From contig CP054190.1 in assembly GCA_015709575.1 (NCBI GenBank), positions 2,292,616 to 2,356,615 of the forward strand: a stretch of 64,000 nt of DNA, given 5' to 3'. A model generated the notes under the pieces. That model searched no databases. It was given only the letters and a program-made list of their open reading frames with translations, and was not told the origin of the DNA. Shown here piece after piece: positions 16,535 to 25,152 of the stretch (position 1 is the first letter of the stretch; every line of letters starts with the position of its first letter). Source of the stretch: Planctomycetia bacterium (lineage in GTDB: Bacteria > Planctomycetota > Phycisphaerae > UBA1845 > Fen-1342). The position numbers were made by a program, and so were the translations under genes.

Positions 16535-18100
16535 ATGACGACGCCCGGTGTGGCGGATCCGCTGGACAACCCGACGCTGCGCGAGCGGGCTGAAAAACAG
16601 GCCGAGTCGCTGCTCGAGTCGCTGAAGACCGCGGCCAAGTCCGAGGTGCGCGACATCGGCGTGCTTCGCAAGGAGGTGCGCATCACGGTGCCCTCCAACG
16701 TGATCGGCGCTGAGATTTCCAAGAACTACGAGGACATGCTCGGCGACGTGCAACTCCCGGGGTTCCGCAAGGGCCGTGCGCCGCGCGCCCTGGTGGAGCG
16801 GCGCTTCGCCGCGGAGGTTCGTTCGTCGCTCAAAACAACGATCATCGGCCAGTCATTTCTGGCGGTCGTCGATCGTGAGAAGCTGGAGGTGCTGGGCGAC
16901 CCGCTTTTCCGCGTCACCAGCGGCGCCGGCGAAAAACTCGTCGATCTGAATGAGGCGCTGGCCGCGATTGATCTGCCGGAAAAGGGGGATATGCAATTCA
17001 CTTGCGAGATCGAGGTGCGCCCGACGTTCGAGTTGCCGGAGCTCAAGGGCGTGCCGGTGACGGCGCCGGTCATTGAGATCACCCCGGAACTGGTGGAAGA
17101 GCAGCTCGCCCGGCAATGCCGCATTCACGGTCGGTATGAGCCGATCGACGGCCCGGCCGCAGAAGAAGACGATCTTGCGGTGGCGGACGTCACGCTGAAG
17201 GTCGATGGGGTCGAAATCAAGACCGAGGACAACCTGCAGCTTGGCATTCGCGCCACCCGCTTGGACGGCATCGCTTTGCCAGACCTCGGGGAGCGGCTCG
17301 CTGGGGTCAGGGCCGGCGATCAGCGCACCTGCGCTTGCACGGTCCCGGACGATTACGAGCGGGCGGACCTGCGCGGCAAGTCCGGCGAGTTCGCCTTCAA
17401 GATCCACGAGGTAAAGCGCCTCGTGCCGGTCTCGATGGAGGAGCTGACCAAGCAGGTCGGAGCGGCGTCGGAAGCCGAGCTGCGCGAGTTCGCGAAGCAG
17501 GACATGGAGCGGGAGCGCGAGGCGCTGCTGGTCCGGGCCAAGCGCGAGCAGATCCACGAGTACCTGCTGACGAAGGCGCCGATCGACGTGCCGGCCGGAC
17601 TGTCGGCCCGGCTGACCGATCGGGCCGTCATGCGCCGCGTGATCGGCCTGCAGCAGCGCGGTGTGCCGTGGGCGGACATCGAGCGCGACATTGACGCGCT
17701 GCGCGTTTCGGCGGCGGACGAGGTCGTCCGCGACCTGAAGCTCGAGTTCATTCTGGCAAAAGTGGCCGAGACGCTGGGATTGCGCGTCACCGAGGAAGAA
17801 GTCAACAACGAGATCGCCCGCATCGCACGCCGCTACGGCCGCCGGTTCGACCGCGTGCGCGACGAACTCCACGAACGCGGCCTGCTGCTGCAACTGGCCG
17901 AACAGATCCGGCAGGACAAGTGCGTGGACGCCCTGCTGAAGGACGCGGTCATCACGGAAGCTAAGGCCCCCCCTCCGAAAGCGTCGAAGAGTACGAAGAC
18001 TGCGACGAAGCCGGCGGCGAAGGCCGCTGAGCCTCCGACCGAATCGGCCGGCGCAGAACCCGCGCCCAAGCCGCGCCGCGGAAAGAAGAGCGCGGAATAG
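16535..18100 (+). CDS. tig: Trigger factor (ribosome-associated chaperone)
   Basis: About 521 residues. Trigger factor binds ribosomal protein L23 at the exit tunnel and shields nascent chains. The N-terminal ribosome-binding domain carries the signature GFRKGRAP (family GFRxGxxP). A central PPIase-like region follows (DGPAAEEDDLAVADVTLKV, RAGDQRTCACTVPDDY), then the long helical C-terminal arms (MEELTKQVGAASEAELREF, ITEEEVNNEIARIA-like). The protein is longer than the usual 430-450 residues because of an N-terminal extension and a Lys/Ala/Pro tail (KASKSTKTATKPAAKAAE). Four in-frame starts (GTG 16514, ATG 16523, 16529, 16535) are possible; the last has GGAG six bases upstream. The two clpP genes follow, a conserved tig-clpP arrangement. 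Confidence 0.93.
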   Translation: MTTPGVADPLDNPTLRERAEKQAESLLESLKTAAKSEVRDIGVLRKEVRITVPSNVIGAEISKNYEDMLGDVQLPGFRKGRAPRALVERRFAAEVRSSLKTTIIGQSFLAVVDREKLEVLGDPLFRVTSGAGEKLVDLNEALAAIDLPEKGDMQFTCEIEVRPTFELPELKGVPVTAPVIEITPELVEEQLARQCRIHGRYEPIDGPAAEEDDLAVADVTLKVDGVEIKTEDNLQLGIRATRLDGIALPDLGERLAGVRAGDQRTCACTVPDDYERADLRGKSGEFAFKIHEVKRLVPVSMEELTKQVGAASEAELREFAKQDMEREREALLVRAKREQIHEYLLTKAPIDVPAGLSARLTDRAVMRRVIGLQQRGVPWADIERDIDALRVSAADEVVRDLKLEFILAKVAETLGLRVTEEEVNNEIARIARRYGRRFDRVRDELHERGLLLQLAEQIRQDKCVDALLKDAVITEAKAPPPKASKSTKTATKPAAKAAEPPTESAGAEPAPKPRRGKKSAE

Positions 18101-18201
18101 AATTGAACCGGTAGGCGGCGCTGTCGGCCCGAATGCCGCGGCGGTCGCCCCGTTCGGACCCCCCTGCCGCCCGGGTCAGTCGCGCGGCGCGAGGAGTGCC
18201 C

Positions 18202-18846
18202 ATGACAGCCTATTTCCCGGACGTGCTGCGACCTCACGCTCAGGCCGGCGGACTGCACCAGTACCGCCAGATGGGCCTGAACGAGATGCTGCTGGACAAC
18301 CGCATCATCTTTCTGGATCTGCCGCTCGATCCGCACATCATGATTAACGGCAGCACGGTCTGCTCGCACGTGATCAAGAGCATGCTGTACCTGCAATCGA
18401 TCAAGCGGGATGCGGAGATTCACCTGTACGTGAACTGCCCCGGCGGCGAGATCGACGACACGCTGGCGATTTACGACACGATGCGGTTCCTGTCATGCGA
18501 CATCGCCACCTACTGTGTCGGCGCCGCGTCGAGCGGCGCGGCGCTGATCCTGGCGGCGGGCACCAAGGGCAAGCGCTTCGCCCTGCCGCACGCGAAGGTG
18601 ATGATCCACCAGCCGTGGGGTTACGTCGGCGGGCAGGCTTCCGACATGCGGATCCAGGCCCGCGAGATCCTGAAGGTCAAGGCGACGCTGATCGACATCC
18701 TGTCGCGCCACACCGGCAAGGACGCGGCCCAGGTCGAGCAGGACATCGAGCGCGACCGCTACATGGACGCGAGCGAGGCGCTGGCCTACGGCCTGATCGA
18801 CGAAATCCTCACCGAGAACCGCGACCAGAAGAAGCCCAAGAAGTAA
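18202..18846 (+). CDS. clpP: ATP-dependent Clp protease proteolytic subunit 1
   Basis: A 214-residue ClpP serine protease subunit that forms barrel-shaped heptamers and degrades substrates unfolded by ClpX or ClpA/C. The catalytic triad is complete: Ser111 in VGAASSGAALIL, His136 in VMIHQPWG and Asp185 in IERDRYMDA. The oxyanion-loop region is slightly unusual, with Ser-Gly after the catalytic Ser where Met-Ala/Gly is common. The ATG at 18202 has GAGGAG upstream. It lies between trigger factor and a second clpP, with 36 bases to the next start, so the two subunits are probably made together and may co-assemble. Confidence 0.95.
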   Translation: MTAYFPDVLRPHAQAGGLHQYRQMGLNEMLLDNRIIFLDLPLDPHIMINGSTVCSHVIKSMLYLQSIKRDAEIHLYVNCPGGEIDDTLAIYDTMRFLSCDIATYCVGAASSGAALILAAGTKGKRFALPHAKVMIHQPWGYVGGQASDMRIQAREILKVKATLIDILSRHTGKDAAQVEQDIERDRYMDASEALAYGLIDEILTENRDQKKPKK

Positions 18847-18882
18847 CCGATCGCGCTGCCGCGCTTCATCGCGCGGGAAGGG

Positions 18883-19518
18883 ATGAGATCACAGATGGCC
18901 CGCAACCAGTTGATTCCGATGGTCGTCGAGCGCGAGGGTCGCGCCGAGCGCGCGTATGACATCTATTCGCGCCTGCTTAAGGACCGCATCATCTTCCTGG
19001 GCGATGAGGTCTCCGCGGAGCTCAGCAACGTCGTTGTCGCGCAATTGCTGTTTCTCGCCAACGAGGACCGCAAGGCCGACGTGCACCTGTACATCAATTC
19101 ACCCGGCGGATCGGTGTACAGCGGCATGGGAATCTACGACACAATGCAGTTCATCCCCTGCGACGTGGCGACCTACGTCACCGGCGCGGCCGCCAGCATG
19201 GCGGCGGTGCTGTTCGCGGCGGGTGCAGCGGGCAAGCGCTACGTCCTGCCGCACTCGAGGGTGATGATCCATCAGCCGCTGGGCGGCGCCCGCGGCCCGG
19301 CGTCGGACATCAAGATCGAGCTGGACGAGATGATGCGCACGCAGCAGCAGCTCTATCGCGTGCTGGCCCGCCACACCGGCAAGTCGCTCGAGCAGATCGA
19401 AAAAGACTGCGACCGCAACAAGTGGATGGACGCCGAGGAGACGGTGGCCTACGGCCTTGGGGACAAGGTGCTGGAGGCGATGCCGGAACGGCCGGATCGG
19501 CCCACGGGGCCATTTTGA
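18883..19518 (+). CDS. clpP: ATP-dependent Clp protease proteolytic subunit 2 (Asn in place of catalytic Asp)
   Basis: A 211-residue ClpP paralogue. The nucleophile Ser105 ([12 protein letters not shown]) and His130 (VMIHQPLGG) are conserved, but the position of the triad Asp reads Asn179 in [10 protein letters not shown], where the canonical sequence is DxDRDxFM. The codon is AAC, so this is no ambiguity. In Listeria ClpP1, as I recall, an Asn at this position makes a low-activity subunit that works with a full-triad ClpP2, so a mixed complex with the upstream subunit is plausible here. An alternative start is the ATG at 18895 ([12 protein letters not shown]); the ribosome site GGAAGGG does not decide clearly. 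The C-terminal extension is short ([11 protein letters not shown]). Confidence 0.95.
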   Translation: MRSQMARNQLIPMVVEREGRAERAYDIYSRLLKDRIIFLGDEVSAELSNVVVAQLLFLANEDRKADVHLYINSPGGSVYSGMGIYDTMQFIPCDVATYVTGAAASMAAVLFAAGAAGKRYVLPHSRVMIHQPLGGARGPASDIKIELDEMMRTQQQLYRVLARHTGKSLEQIEKDCDRNKWMDAEETVAYGLGDKVLEAMPERPDRPTGPF

Positions 19519-19624
19519 CGGCGCCGCCGGCACCATGTGGCATTCCGCACGCCAATGCTCATAGAACCGCCGTTTTGGGCTGCCAAGGCGCGTCCCGTAA
19601 GGTCGATTCGTAGCGCGCTCGCGC

Positions 19625-20599
19625 CTACGGGCTGATGACCGTACAGTTCGGGTCCACCGGGGTTCCCGGAACGCGGCCGGTGTAGATCGTCGGCCCGCCA
19701 AACTCGCAAGCCTGATACTGCGTCACGAGCACGGTGGATTGGTCGGTGGCGCCGTTCTGTCCGCCGAACGTCAGTGTGCATTCGTCTCCGTTGCCGCCAC
19801 ACGCACCCTCCCAGCGCACCAGCACGCCGCCGATCCGGGCGAACGTGACGGTTGACCCGCTCTTGAATTGCAGATGCCGATATACACCCGCATTGGGAGC
19901 GGCGATGAACCCGCTCGCGCTGAACGCGCGGCTGTGGAAGTTGTCGCGGGCCGGCAGATCAAGAACCGGCGGAATGTCAAAGTCGAAGCTGACGCCGGAG
20001 GCCCCCCACAGCCACAGGACAATCTGGGGCATCCGGCGGAAGTTCACGAACACTTCGGCGTCCCCGTTCGCAACCAGCGACCCGACCCCCGGCTCATTGT
20101 TCAGCAACGCCGTCCCGGAGAAGCTGACGAACTCCACCAGTGAATCAACCGGCGCCTGCGCAGCCGGCAGCGACAGCGGACCGGAGTCGGCGCCTTCGGA
20201 TTCCAGCGCGACGATGGTGACGACCCGGCCGCGATCCACTTGAAACTCGCGCGTCAGGTCACCGGGCGAGTTGGTGTTGTCCAACGACGATTCAGTAAAG
20301 CCGGCGCCCTGCAACGCCGTGGGATTGGCGGCCTCACTGCGCGACACCGCGCGGTCGCCGATCCAGACCCGGGCGCGCATCGAGCTTTCGGTGTTCTGCG
20401 CGCCGTCGAGCGTGACCTTGAGGCGAATCCGCGACCCGCCGTTGGTATTGCCGTTCCCGCCGGAGTTCGAGTTCCCATTGGCGTTGCCGTTGCCGTTCGA
20501 GTTGCCGTTGTTGTTCTGCGGGCAGCCGCCCACCAGCGCCGCGGCTGCGAGCAACGCTCCGATGCGCATCACGGCCGATCGGGTTCGGGTAAATCGCAT
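19625..20599 (-). CDS. Lipoprotein with Asn/Gly-rich linker, unknown function
   Basis: A 324-residue exported lipoprotein: a short signal ending ALVGGC (Cys at about 26) precedes a low-complexity linker of Asn, Gly and Ser (NNNGNSNGNGNANGNSNSGG), then a compact beta-rich domain. Its pattern (RLKVTLDGAQNTESS, VDRGRVVTIVALESEGAD, ALLNNEPGVGSLVANGDAEV) suggests an immunoglobulin-like or jelly-roll fold. Cysteines near the C-terminus (GACGGNGDECTL, YQACEFG, NCTVISP) may form disulfides. The ATG at 20599 has AGAGG upstream; the frame is open to 20707 without a signal. It is divergent from the C-type lectin gene. Probably surface-displayed; no catalytic motif is seen. Confidence 0.7.
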   Translation of the reverse strand: MRFTRTRSAVMRIGALLAAAALVGGCPQNNNGNSNGNGNANGNSNSGGNGNTNGGSRIRLKVTLDGAQNTESSMRARVWIGDRAVSRSEAANPTALQGAGFTESSLDNTNSPGDLTREFQVDRGRVVTIVALESEGADSGPLSLPAAQAPVDSLVEFVSFSGTALLNNEPGVGSLVANGDAEVFVNFRRMPQIVLWLWGASGVSFDFDIPPVLDLPARDNFHSRAFSASGFIAAPNAGVYRHLQFKSGSTVTFARIGGVLVRWEGACGGNGDECTLTFGGQNGATDQSTVLVTQYQACEFGGPTIYTGRVPGTPVDPNCTVISP

Positions 20600-20885
20600 G
20601 TCGCACCTCTGCGGGTGGAAGTGGCACGGTCCCGCACCGCGCGGAGCAGCCCCTGACGCGCACGGACCAACGCCAGCCCGCTTCATCCATGATAGCTGTT
20701 GTCGCAAGTGCGATTCGAGGAGCCTGCGTGGACTCGCCCGATCACACGCCTCGCCGTGTTATCGGTAATTGGCGATGCTCCAGCCACCCCTGCCGCGATT
20801 TAGTCCCCGATCCGCTTCGTCGGACCCTCCGGCCGGGGTAACATTGCCGGAACGAGCCGCACCTGGGGGAACGGAGGCAATCCGC

Positions 20886-22310
20886 GTGAAATCGACGAAT
20901 ATCGCAGTGGCCGACGCCAATCGCCGGCAACTCAACACATCGGCGCGCCCGTGCTGGGCCGCATTCATCGCAGTGGCGCTGCTCGGCGGCGCGCTCGCGC
21001 CCGCCCAGCCGGCCAATGACAATTGCCAGGATGCCGAGGGCATCGCCGAGTTCGGGCTGTTCGTATGGGACAACGTGGGGGCGACCACCGACGGCGTGGC
21101 CCATCTCTGCCCCACCATCAGCCGCCAGGCCAACAATGATGTGTGGTACTGCTGGGAGTCCGGCTTCGACGGGCCGGTGGTTGTGACCACCTGCGGGCAG
21201 ACAACCATCGACACGGTGGTCGCTGTTTACGACGGTTGTGATTGTGGCGCGCCACTGCTCGCCTGCTCGGACGATGCCTGCGGCCTTCAGAGCCGGGCGA
21301 CTTTCAACGCCGTCGCCAGCCAGTTCTACCTGATCCGCGTCGGCTCGTTCTCAGCGGCGGTGACAGGCAGCGGCGGGCTGCTGATTGAATCGGGAATTCT
21401 GGCCGGACCGATCCTCAGTCCGGACGCGACCAGCGCGTATTACATCACCGAGGCGGCCACCTGGCACATAGGCCAGGCGATGGCCGAGTCCCTGGGCGGC
21501 AACCTTGTCACGATCAACAGCGCCGATGAGAACGAGTTTGTGCGCGCGAGTGTCCTGCGCTTTGACGGGGCGGATCGCCGCGGCTGGATCGGTTTCACCG
21601 ACCAGGATCGCGAGGGCGATTTCACCTGGATCAGCGGTGAGCCGGTCGATTTCACGAACTGGGGCGGGGGTGAACCGAACAACGCCGGAAACAATGAGCA
21701 CTACACGGAGCTGCTCGGCGGAAGCGGCCAGTGGAACGATGTTCCTTTCAACCATGCGCTGACGCGCTTTGCCCTGATCGAGGTGAACCTGGATGCGTGC
21801 ACGCCGCCCAGTGTGCAGCAGCAGCCTGCGCCGCTGGAAGTGCTGGCATGCGACGGGCAGACGATCAACCTGAATGCCGCGTTCGCAGGTAGCCCGGCGC
21901 CGCAGTTGCAGTGGCAGCGCGCGCCGCTGAATGAACCGGAGTCATTCATTCCCCTGGTCGATGGCGTCAGCAATGGAGCGTTCATTTCGGGCGCGCAGAC
22001 GGGCGATTTGACCCTTACCGGCGTCCTGCCGGCGGACACGGGCATTTATCACTGCCTGGCGTTCAACGCCTGCGGCAACGTTTACACGCAGCCGGTGACG
22101 TTGCGCGTGAGTCTGCGCGGCGACATGAACTGCGACGGCGCGACCAACAACTTCGACATTGATCCGTTCGTGCTGGCGCTGGTCGACCCGCCGCTCTATG
22201 AGGCGACCTACCCTGGTTGCGACCCGCGCAACGGCGATGTGAACTGCGACGGCGGCTTCAACAACTTCGACATCGACCCGTTCGTCACGCTGCTGATCAG
22301 CGGGCCGTAA
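20886..22310 (+). CDS. Secreted C-type lectin / Ig-like / dockerin-repeat protein
   Basis: A 474-residue exported protein. The GTG at 20886 (GGAGG eight bases before it) opens a signal peptide ending PAQPA. An N-terminal region of about 120 residues has paired cysteines (NDNCQDA, DACGLQS). Next comes a C-type lectin-like domain, about 190-300 (GWIGFTDQDREGDFTWISGE, FTNWGGGEPNN, GQWNDVP), the classical sugar/calcium-binding pattern. An Ig-like domain follows at about 305-410 (TGIYHCLAFNACGN). Last are two dockerin-like calcium repeats, GDMNCDGATNNFDIDPFVLAL and GDVNCDGGFNNFDIDPFV, at the C-terminus. It is probably a surface adhesin or sugar-binding protein. The gene ends 58 bases before a degenerate insertion sequence. 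Confidence 0.85.
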   Translation: MKSTNIAVADANRRQLNTSARPCWAAFIAVALLGGALAPAQPANDNCQDAEGIAEFGLFVWDNVGATTDGVAHLCPTISRQANNDVWYCWESGFDGPVVVTTCGQTTIDTVVAVYDGCDCGAPLLACSDDACGLQSRATFNAVASQFYLIRVGSFSAAVTGSGGLLIESGILAGPILSPDATSAYYITEAATWHIGQAMAESLGGNLVTINSADENEFVRASVLRFDGADRRGWIGFTDQDREGDFTWISGEPVDFTNWGGGEPNNAGNNEHYTELLGGSGQWNDVPFNHALTRFALIEVNLDACTPPSVQQQPAPLEVLACDGQTINLNAAFAGSPAPQLQWQRAPLNEPESFIPLVDGVSNGAFISGAQTGDLTLTGVLPADTGIYHCLAFNACGNVYTQPVTLRVSLRGDMNCDGATNNFDIDPFVLALVDPPLYEATYPGCDPRNGDVNCDGGFNNFDIDPFVTLLISGP

Positions 22311-22368
22311 TGGCACGCCACAGCGAAGCAGGACTGAGGGTTCGAGCTAGCGAACGAATCCACCCTAG

Positions 22369-23007
22369 CAGCCCGTTAAAGAACCGCTCATTCGTTATGC
22401 TGCGGCGTGCCGGACGGAATTTGTTGTGAAGGGCGTCAGCGGATCGTTGGGTTGGCGGCCGAACGTTTTTCCGAACGCCCTCCGCGTTCCTACCTCTCCG
22501 AGGGCGGCGAACAGCGCGGCGCATGCCGCGGCGGCCCGGCCTTGCAGACTGCGCGGCGTGGCGACCCCAAACAGCTTCCGCAAAATCACGCCCAGGTTGT
22601 ACGCCGCCGCGTGAATCACGTAGCGTTTGAACACATTCACCAGCCCCCACAACCAGCTCCGCCGGCCCGCGCCGGCCTCGCAGGTGTGCGCGAAGCCCCG
22701 CTGGCTCTCGAGCCCCTCGAAGTAGCCGATCTGCAGCATCCGGAAGTACACCCCCGGCGGAATCCCCGGCCGACCCTGCGCCGTGTAGAACGCCAGGCAG
22801 CGCTGCTCGACCCAGCGGTCAAAGCCGGCTTCCCCCAGCAGTTCGTTGAGCTGGTCGTAGAACGGATGCCCTGGCCCCCGCGCCACGTCCGCCGTCGGAA
22901 TCCACAGTTCCTCTTGCCGCCCCCCGCCACGCCGTCCAAGTGACATCCTGCATCCTCCATCACAATTCCATTATCACCCGGCCGGCAAGGGGGTTTTCAA
23001 CGAGCTG
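22369..23007 (-). mobile_element. Internally deleted IS1182/IS5-like insertion sequence
   Basis: A 639-base element bounded by imperfect 19-base inverted repeats, CAGCCCGTTAAAGAACCGC at 22369-22387 and the complement of 22989-23007 (CAGCTCGTTGAAAACCCCC). The outer flanks read CTAG on the left and GTAG on the right, compatible with a short target duplication that has drifted. The interior carries a transposase frame whose catalytic centre is missing, so the element cannot move unaided. It could still be mobilised in trans if its ends are recognised. Family assignment rests on transposase sequence style and is moderate. Confidence 0.7.
22395..22946 (-). pseudogene. Transposase remnant, DDE core deleted
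   Basis: An intact 183-codon frame that joins the two ends of a transposase of the DUF772/IS1182 kind. Residues about 25-90 match the N-terminal part (GHPFYDQLNELLGEAGFDRW, PPGVYFRMLQIGYFEGLESQ). Residues about 95-130 match the C-terminal part (NVFKRYVIHAAAYNLGVILRKLFG, split here for brevity). The whole RNase-H-like catalytic middle, normally some 250-300 residues with the DDE residues, is absent. The junction lies near bases 22660-22685 and is in frame. The remaining product has no catalytic site; it could be inert or act as a DNA-binding competitor. Confidence 0.75.
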
Positions 23008-23271
23008 GTAGACAGGCCGGTGAACGGCGCTGCCCCGGGTGCGCTTGTGTTCCCAGCTTCGATCTGCTCTATCCGCCGCACGACCGAGCACCCAATCACG
23101 CCGGCGACCGCAATACTCAGTCGCGTTGCTGGGAGGATTGCTTCTGGAGGAATTCGGATTTCGCGTTGCGCGGTCATGATTTCGTCGCTTCCACCGTCAA
23201 GCGGCAGATCAGGCTGTACGGGTGGTGTCACCCTGCAGCGTTCCTAGACAGCCGCGGAAACGAGAATTACA

Positions 23272-24210
23272 TTGAACATCGCGCAACATATAAGTTGGTC
23301 AATATCCGGAGCGTGCCCTCTGCAACCGCAACAGTGCGTTGCAAGACTCTATTTTGCGACCAACTCGGCCAGCCTCGACCGGGGTGACTATCGGGCGATG
23401 AATCGCCTCATTCAGTGCATTGTGGCGCGGCACGGCGCTGGGGGCGCTGGGGCGATGTTTCTGGTCAATGGTCACGCCGATTCGCGAGGCGCCTCCGGGC
23501 ACAACGACCGGTTGTCGCAACAACGAGCAATGCAGGTCGGGCGGTACCTCAAGTCCCGGTTGCCGAGCACGGTGATCTACTGGCAGGCGCTTGGAGAGCG
23601 GTACGCGTCGCAACCGCTACCGCTTACATCGCTCGTGCCCGACAAACTGCTCGCGAACGAGCGGCGCGTGGATGTAGTGTATCAGAGTGTTGAGAGGATT
23701 GAGATCCCGGATGGGGAGCAGATTTTCGTTCCCACCGCACCTATTGTCGTCGCCGAGGCGACCCAGATTGCCCAACGGAGTGCGTCCGCTCAGCCGGAGC
23801 GGTCCCGTCGTATTCTCTGCTATCTCAAGAAGCTGAGCGAGGGCGCAACGTCGGTAAACGACTCCTATTGGCTCGTCTCAGACCTCGAATCCGGCGAACA
23901 TCTTGCGTACGCAGGAAAGCGCTTCAGTCCGGAAGGACTTCGAACGGCCGGACGACATCTCGCTAGAATTCGAAGAAGTGCTCGGAAGTTCCTGGTGCGC
24001 GAGTTCTCTGATGCCGCAACAGAACTTGAGAAGTGGAATGCGCTGCTCAGACTTGACAATAGCTTGTTTCAGTGCGTGCGGTACATTCTTCGTCGCACAC
24101 TCCCCTTCGAAGGATCCGGGGGAGAATTGTTGTTTCCATACTGGATTGCAATCAAGAACAGCGTTGCTGCGCTTCAGAGTGACCCGAGGAGCCTGTATTC
24201 GTGTCTGTAA
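23272..24210 (+). CDS. OmpA-like domain protein with unknown C-terminal domain
   Basis: A 312-residue protein from a TTG start. Residues about 20-140 form an OmpA/MotB-type peptidoglycan-binding fold: RLYFATNSASLD as the first strand, GHADSRGASGHNDRLSQQRA carrying the conserved Asp and Arg, and NERRVDVVY near its end. There is no signal peptide or membrane segment, unlike normal OmpA-family proteins. The C-terminal 150 residues (ILCYLKKLSEGATSVNDSYW and following) match nothing I recognise. A TAG at 23245-23247 limits the frame, and no better start precedes the first strand, so the N-terminus may have been lost. GC content is visibly lower than in neighbours and it sits beside the insertion-sequence remnant, pointing to horizontal origin. 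Function unknown. Confidence 0.7.
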   Translation: MNIAQHISWSISGACPLQPQQCVARLYFATNSASLDRGDYRAMNRLIQCIVARHGAGGAGAMFLVNGHADSRGASGHNDRLSQQRAMQVGRYLKSRLPSTVIYWQALGERYASQPLPLTSLVPDKLLANERRVDVVYQSVERIEIPDGEQIFVPTAPIVVAEATQIAQRSASAQPERSRRILCYLKKLSEGATSVNDSYWLVSDLESGEHLAYAGKRFSPEGLRTAGRHLARIRRSARKFLVREFSDAATELEKWNALLRLDNSLFQCVRYILRRTLPFEGSGGELLFPYWIAIKNSVAALQSDPRSLYSCL

Positions 24211-24257
24211 CGAACCTCGAAAAGAATTGGGGGTGTCCGCCCGGCTCACTCGACTTG

Positions 24258-25061
24258 CTACCGCCCTGAGAATTTCGGCCTGCGCTTCTGAATGAAGGCG
24301 AGCACGCCTTCGCGATGATCGGCGCTGTTGCCGGCGGTCTGCTGGAGCAACGCCTCGTACTCTAGCTGATCCTCCAGCGTGGCCTGCCATGCCCGTTGCA
24401 AAGCGCGCTTGGTCAGGCCGATCGCACGCGGCGGCAGGGCCGCAAGTCGGCCTGCGAGATTCGCAACGTAGCCGCCCAACTCCTCGTCGGGCACGACGCG
24501 GTTCACAAGCCCGTAGCGCTCCGCGTCGGCGGCCGGGATCTTCTCCCCCAGCATGCACAACTCCGTCGCGCGCGCCAACCCGACGTGCTGCAACAGCGTC
24601 AACGTCGCCCCCGAATCCGGCACCAGCCCAACGTGCACGAACGCCATCACGAAACTGGCGCCGGCGGCCGCGACGCGCAGGTCGCAGGCGAAGGCGAAGC
24701 TCGCACCCGCTCCGGCGGCCACCCCGTTCACCGCCGCAATGACCGGCTTTTCCATCCCACGGATGCGCGCCACCACCGGGTTGAACTTCCGCCGCAGGTG
24801 CTCGGCGAAATCGACCTCGGCAGCGGTCTCGGCGGTGTACCGGCCCTGGATCTCCTCCAGGTCCTGACCGGAGCAAAACGCCCGACCCGCGCCCGTCAGA
24901 ACCACGCATCGGACCTGCTCATCGCGCTCCGCGCTGCGCAGCACCGTGCCCAGCTCGATGCTCATCGGCTCGTTGTAGGCGTTGAGCTTGTCCGGCCGGT
25001 TCAGCGTGACGGTCAGCACGCCGTTTTCGGACGCGGTCTGAATCGTGGTGAAAGCGGCCAT
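24258..25061 (-). CDS. Enoyl-CoA hydratase/isomerase family protein (PaaG-like)
   Basis: A 267-residue crotonase-fold protein. The oxyanion-hole segments GRAFCSGQDLEE (about 60-71) and GVAAGAGASFAFACD (about 109-123) are present. The VPDSGATLTLLQHVG region with the Asp-Ser-Gly pattern resembles PaaG (ring-1,2-epoxyphenylacetyl-CoA isomerase) more than a classic hydratase. The C-terminal trimerisation helices end FIQKRRPKFSGR. The ATG at 25061 is preceded by GGAG; the frame is open much further upstream but without family sequence. The gene follows a second crotonase-family gene by 91 bases on the same strand. Acting on aromatic or fatty acyl-CoA is likely; the exact substrate is not decided by sequence. 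Confidence 0.88.
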   Translation of the reverse strand: MAAFTTIQTASENGVLTVTLNRPDKLNAYNEPMSIELGTVLRSAERDEQVRCVVLTGAGRAFCSGQDLEEIQGRYTAETAAEVDFAEHLRRKFNPVVARIRGMEKPVIAAVNGVAAGAGASFAFACDLRVAAAGASFVMAFVHVGLVPDSGATLTLLQHVGLARATELCMLGEKIPAADAERYGLVNRVVPDEELGGYVANLAGRLAALPPRAIGLTKRALQRAWQATLEDQLEYEALLQQTAGNSADHREGVLAFIQKRRPKFSGR

Positions 25062-25152
25062 GGCGGCTGAACTCCGAGTGTGATGATTCAGTGATCCGGG
25101 CGGAGCGAGGCGACCGCGGGCGCAGTGCCGGAAACGAAAATGGCGTCCTGAC

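Noticed and set aside
16853..17893. 346-codon minus-strand open frame inside trigger factor
   Set aside because: It lies wholly antisense to a well-supported gene, has no ribosome site and shows no family resemblance; long antisense frames are expected at this GC content.
22974..23231. Minus-strand 85-codon frame with one hydrophobic segment next to the insertion sequence
   Set aside because: It could be a gene cut by the insertion, since its last codons lie within the right inverted repeat, but there is no good ribosome site and no recognisable family. I left it out of the gene list.
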